A stretch of 7,923 nt of DNA from an uncultured Caulobacter sp. (GTDB taxonomy: Bacteria > Pseudomonadota > Alphaproteobacteria > Caulobacterales > Caulobacteraceae), in contig CALALX010000125.1 in assembly GCA_937925635.1 (NCBI GenBank), positions 1-7,923 of the forward strand, read 5' to 3'. The translations under genes and the position numbers were made by a program. Shown one piece after another: positions 5,771 to 7,923 of this stretch. The notes below the pieces were generated by a model, which saw only the letters and a program-made list of their open reading frames with translations, did not search any database and was not told the origin of the DNA. Position 1 is the first letter of the stretch. Each line of letters starts with the position of its first letter.

Positions 5771-5921
5771 TCCCTTCCTCCTCGATGGAGGAAGGGCCGG
5801 GGATGGTGGTGTGTGCACCGAGGCGTTGGAAGGATGCAGATCGGCTCAGAGCCGCAACGCGCCCCTCACTTGCGAGCAGCGGCCACACCACCACCCAACC
5901 CTCCTCCATCGAGGAGGAGGG
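5771..5921. repeat. Palindromic repeat element between convergent genes
   Basis: The element begins with a perfect ten-pair hairpin (5772-5781 with 5787-5796, loop TCGAT) and ends with a perfect nine-pair hairpin (5899-5907 with 5913-5921, loop ATCGA). The two ends are also inverted copies of each other over roughly 40 bp, including a GGTGGTGTG block on the left and its complement on the right. The middle holds GGCGTTG...CAACGC and CGGCTC-A-GAGCCG pairings, so the whole ~150 bp can fold as one branched palindrome. It fills nearly all of the 162-nt gap and stops 2 nt from the oxidoreductase stop codon. It encodes nothing supported. It looks like a MITE- or REP-type element and could terminate both genes. 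Confidence 0.65.
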
Positions 5922-5923
5922 CT

Positions 5924-7594
5924 TTAGGCCTGCTCCAGCCACCCCCGATACCGGACGATCATGCCGGTCAGGGGGTGGCCGATCTCGACATCGAACCGGA
6001 AGCGGCCGTCCACAATCTCCTCGTGGGCGGCAGTTGTCGGTCCGAGCCATTGCGGTAAGCGCAGGCCGAACGCGCCGAAGCCGCGAATGACCAGCCGCAT
6101 GCGGCCGTCCTCGACCACCGGCGCCATGGCGATGGCGAACGGGCCGAAATGCTCCATCACCAGATGGCGCCACGGGCCGTGGCCGGGCTCCTGAAGGCTG
6201 CTGAACCGCTTGCCAGCGAAGGTGCGGGTCCAGCGCTCCCGCCGCCCCAGGCGCTCGAACGTGACCGACACCGGCACGTCGTCTCCAGCCTTCGGAAAGC
6301 CGATGAACGCGCCGATCACCCGCGCCAGCAGCCCCCTGCCCCGTAAGACGGACGCCCGGCCGGCCACGGTCAGCGCGCCTTCACGCAGATCGTGCACCGC
6401 CCGCCACGCCGCCGGCATGGCGTCGTAGGCGTTCGCCATCACCTGGCGATAGACCGGCTCGCTCCCCGGGATCTCGTCCCTTACGCCGCTGACGATGGCC
6501 CGGCGGGCGAAGGCCGTCTCGAAGTCGGCGAGTTCGAGATCGGAGGTCGCCGGCCGCGCGCCCGCCTGGGGCCGCCGCCCATCGATCAGCCGACGGATGA
6601 TCGCCTCGGCGGCCATCGAGGGGATGAAGGGCCCGTCGTCGCCCTCGGCCACCAGGTGCCAGGACCGGCGGATGGCACGGCCTTCGCCATCCCGGCCGCT
6701 CACCGCGACGAACATGCCGCCGCGATGCTCGCCCCAGCGCAACCGGTTGATCGCCCAGTGGAACAGCGGCGCGAGCGGCGACAGGCTGGGCAGTAGTCCC
6801 AGTTCCACCAGCCGCGCCAGGCCATTCAGCAGGCGATGGAGGATCTCCGGCGTCGGGCCGGCCCCGAACCAGATATGCTGCAGATGCGGATACAGCGGCG
6901 GCAGGACTCTGAGGTCCGGCGTGTCGACGAGGGAAAAATGCCGAACCCTCAGCGGGACGGCGCCGGGCGGGGCGACGGTGCGCTGGCGGGTCCAGACCAG
7001 CGCCGTGCCGGTGGTCGGACGACCGAAGACCAGCACCGGCGCCGCCTTTCCCGCATAGCCGGCGATCGCCTTCACGACGCTGAGGCCCAGACCGGCCCAG
7101 GGCGTGGGCGCGATGCCGGCCTTGATCGAGCGGACCTCACGCCAGCCCGGCGTCAGCCGGCGCACCACCGCCGCGGTCAGCGCCGGACAGGTGCTGACGC
7201 CCGACAGGACAAAGACTCCCGCCGCCTTCGCCCGCGCGTCCAGCGCGCCGATGCCCGCCACGAAGTCGGAACTGTCCGCCAGGTCGATGTAGGACACGCC
7301 GGCGTCGATGCAGGCTTCCGCGACTCGATAGGGATTCTCGCCATAGGCCTGGAACGGTCCGCTGGCGTCGACGACAAGGTCGGCCCGGGCTTGCGCCAGC
7401 TGTGCGGCCAGGTCGCCGTCGCGGTCGAAGCGGAAGGGGACAAGCACCGCGTCGGACCGCGTCCACTCGGCCATCCTGCGGGCCTTGGCCTCCGACCGCC
7501 CGGCCAGCAACAGCACCAAACGCCATTCGTCGGCCAACAGCCGCGCCAGGCGGCCGCCGAACGTGCCATAGCCGCCGACGACGAGAACCCTCAT
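5924..7594 (-). CDS. Saccharopine-dehydrogenase-like NAD(P)-binding protein with C-terminal DUF4166
   Basis: The 556-residue product starts directly with a Rossmann fold: VLVVGGYGTFGG (3-14), with GxGxxG at 8-13. A LLLAGRS strand end (28-34) follows, whose Arg33 would suit the NADP phosphate, and then VVDASGPF (74-81), as in the saccharopine dehydrogenase NADP-binding family. The middle part (about 120-380) follows that family's general pattern, with GVSTCPALT (132-140) and a hydrophobic stretch around 251-284 that may bind a lipid or membrane. Residues ~390-556 (from YDAMP to the end) match my recollection of DUF4166, which has no known function. The substrate is unknown; lysine synthesis itself is unlikely with this architecture. 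The ATG at 7594 lies 15 nt after the DUF3126 stop, with only a weak GGAG farther away than usual, so translation may be coupled. The gene is probably cotranscribed with DUF3126. Codon use is like the neighbours. Confidence 0.85.
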   Translation of the reverse strand: MRVLVVGGYGTFGGRLARLLADEWRLVLLLAGRSEAKARRMAEWTRSDAVLVPFRFDRDGDLAAQLAQARADLVVDASGPFQAYGENPYRVAEACIDAGVSYIDLADSSDFVAGIGALDARAKAAGVFVLSGVSTCPALTAAVVRRLTPGWREVRSIKAGIAPTPWAGLGLSVVKAIAGYAGKAAPVLVFGRPTTGTALVWTRQRTVAPPGAVPLRVRHFSLVDTPDLRVLPPLYPHLQHIWFGAGPTPEILHRLLNGLARLVELGLLPSLSPLAPLFHWAINRLRWGEHRGGMFVAVSGRDGEGRAIRRSWHLVAEGDDGPFIPSMAAEAIIRRLIDGRRPQAGARPATSDLELADFETAFARRAIVSGVRDEIPGSEPVYRQVMANAYDAMPAAWRAVHDLREGALTVAGRASVLRGRGLLARVIGAFIGFPKAGDDVPVSVTFERLGRRERWTRTFAGKRFSSLQEPGHGPWRHLVMEHFGPFAIAMAPVVEDGRMRLVIRGFGAFGLRLPQWLGPTTAAHEEIVDGRFRFDVEIGHPLTGMIVRYRGWLEQA

Positions 7595-7609
7595 GGCGGC
7601 GTTCGGAGC

Positions 7610-7813
7610 CTACTCCAGGTCTTCGGCGAGGATCGCCATCTCGAACAGGAAGGAGCCGGGCTCGTCCTCGTCCTCGTAGATCACGCCGATGAACTCGCTC
7701 TTCAGCTCGACCTCGGCCGAGTCCTTCTGCTTGCGCGCCTTCACCGAGAAATGCGGGTTGCCGAAGGTGCGCTTCAGGTGCGCTTCGATCTGCTTGATGT
7801 GCTTGTCGTCCAC
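7610..7813 (-). CDS. DUF3126 family small protein
   Basis: This 67-residue acidic protein has no signal peptide or membrane segment, so it is probably cytoplasmic. The pattern of an N-terminal helix (IKQIEAHLKRTFGN), a charged strand (FSVKARK), then SAEVELKSEFIGVIYEDEDE and a closing MAILAEDL fits DUF3126, a small alphaproteobacterial family of unknown function. I chose the GTG at 7813 as start because AGGAG (complement of 7821-7825) lies exactly 7 nt upstream. A longer version from the GTG at 7831 would add six residues and has no ribosome-binding site. It is the first gene of a likely two-gene unit with the oxidoreductase 15 nt downstream, and a candidate promoter lies just upstream. Family assignment is from remembered conserved residues, so it is good but unchecked; function is unknown. 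Confidence 0.82.
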   Translation of the reverse strand: MDDKHIKQIEAHLKRTFGNPHFSVKARKQKDSAEVELKSEFIGVIYEDEDEPGSFLFEMAILAEDLE

Positions 7814-7859
7814 GGCGTGGCTCCTGGTCACTGGCGCGCGCCGGGGCGCGTTCGGCGCG

Positions 7860-7887
7860 AACCTAGCGCCGTCGCCCGGGGAGGCAA
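7860..7887 (-). promoter_or_regulatory. Candidate housekeeping promoter for the DUF3126-oxidoreductase unit
   Basis: Read on the minus strand, TTGCCTC (complement of 7881-7887), a 13-nt spacer and GCTAGGTT (complement of 7860-7867) follow the Caulobacter housekeeping form TTGACGS, 10-14 nt, GCTANAWC. The -10 matches at six of eight positions and the spacing is ideal. Transcription would begin near 7853, leaving a leader of about 40 nt before the GTG at 7813. Confidence 0.5.
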
Positions 7888-7923
7888 GCCAAAAGGGCGT
7901 CCCAATTCCGTCATGGCCCGGCT

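Noticed and set aside
7913..7923. Possible start of a divergent plus-strand gene (ATG at 7913)
   Set aside because: Only eleven bases are visible and no ribosome-binding site precedes them.
1..7923. Defence system, prophage, CRISPR array or insertion sequence
   Set aside because: No nuclease-effector pair, phage structural gene, transposase, integrase or regularly spaced direct repeats were seen on either strand.

Overview
The window is high-GC DNA, most likely from an alphaproteobacterium and probably from Caulobacteraceae (Caulobacter, Phenylobacterium or a relative). Three things point there: the strong G/C third-position bias; a candidate promoter at 7860-7887 that resembles the Caulobacter housekeeping pattern (TTGACGS, 10-14 nt, GCTANAWC); and a DUF3126 gene, a small family typical of alphaproteobacteria. 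This assignment is inference, because no rRNA or species marker is present.

Layout from left to right: the 3' part of a cysteine-rich, probably exported hypothetical protein (+, 2-535); a structured 234-nt gap; a RhlE-type DEAD-box RNA helicase (+, 770-2215); and a secreted protein joining an RcnB-like segment, a glycine zipper and a 17-kDa-antigen-like domain (+, 2313-3113). A perfect 28-bp palindrome separates that gene from a convergent enoyl-CoA hydratase (-, 3196-3975). Next comes a 41-bp inverted-repeat pair, then a gamma-class carbonic anhydrase-like protein (-, 4151-4681). A 312-nt divergent non-coding region follows, ending in a strong intrinsic terminator. It leads to a PhoH-family ATPase (+, 4994-5761). 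A palindromic repeat element lies between phoH and a convergent saccharopine-dehydrogenase-like/DUF4166 oxidoreductase (-, 5924-7594). That oxidoreductase is probably cotranscribed behind a small DUF3126 gene (-, 7610-7813).

The genes are mostly chromosomal housekeeping or peripheral-metabolism genes in single-gene units, not one pathway. Two of them (RhlE and PhoH) are ATPases linked to RNA metabolism, but they are about 2.8 kb apart and not in an operon. No transposase, integrase, phage gene, CRISPR array, tRNA or rRNA was seen. The most unusual material is between genes: three separate palindromic or inverted-repeat elements, a hairpin that could cover the ribosome-binding region of the RcnB-like gene, and the terminator-bounded GC-rich stretch upstream of phoH, which may encode a small RNA or a regulatory leader. 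I found no clear evidence of a new multi-gene system.
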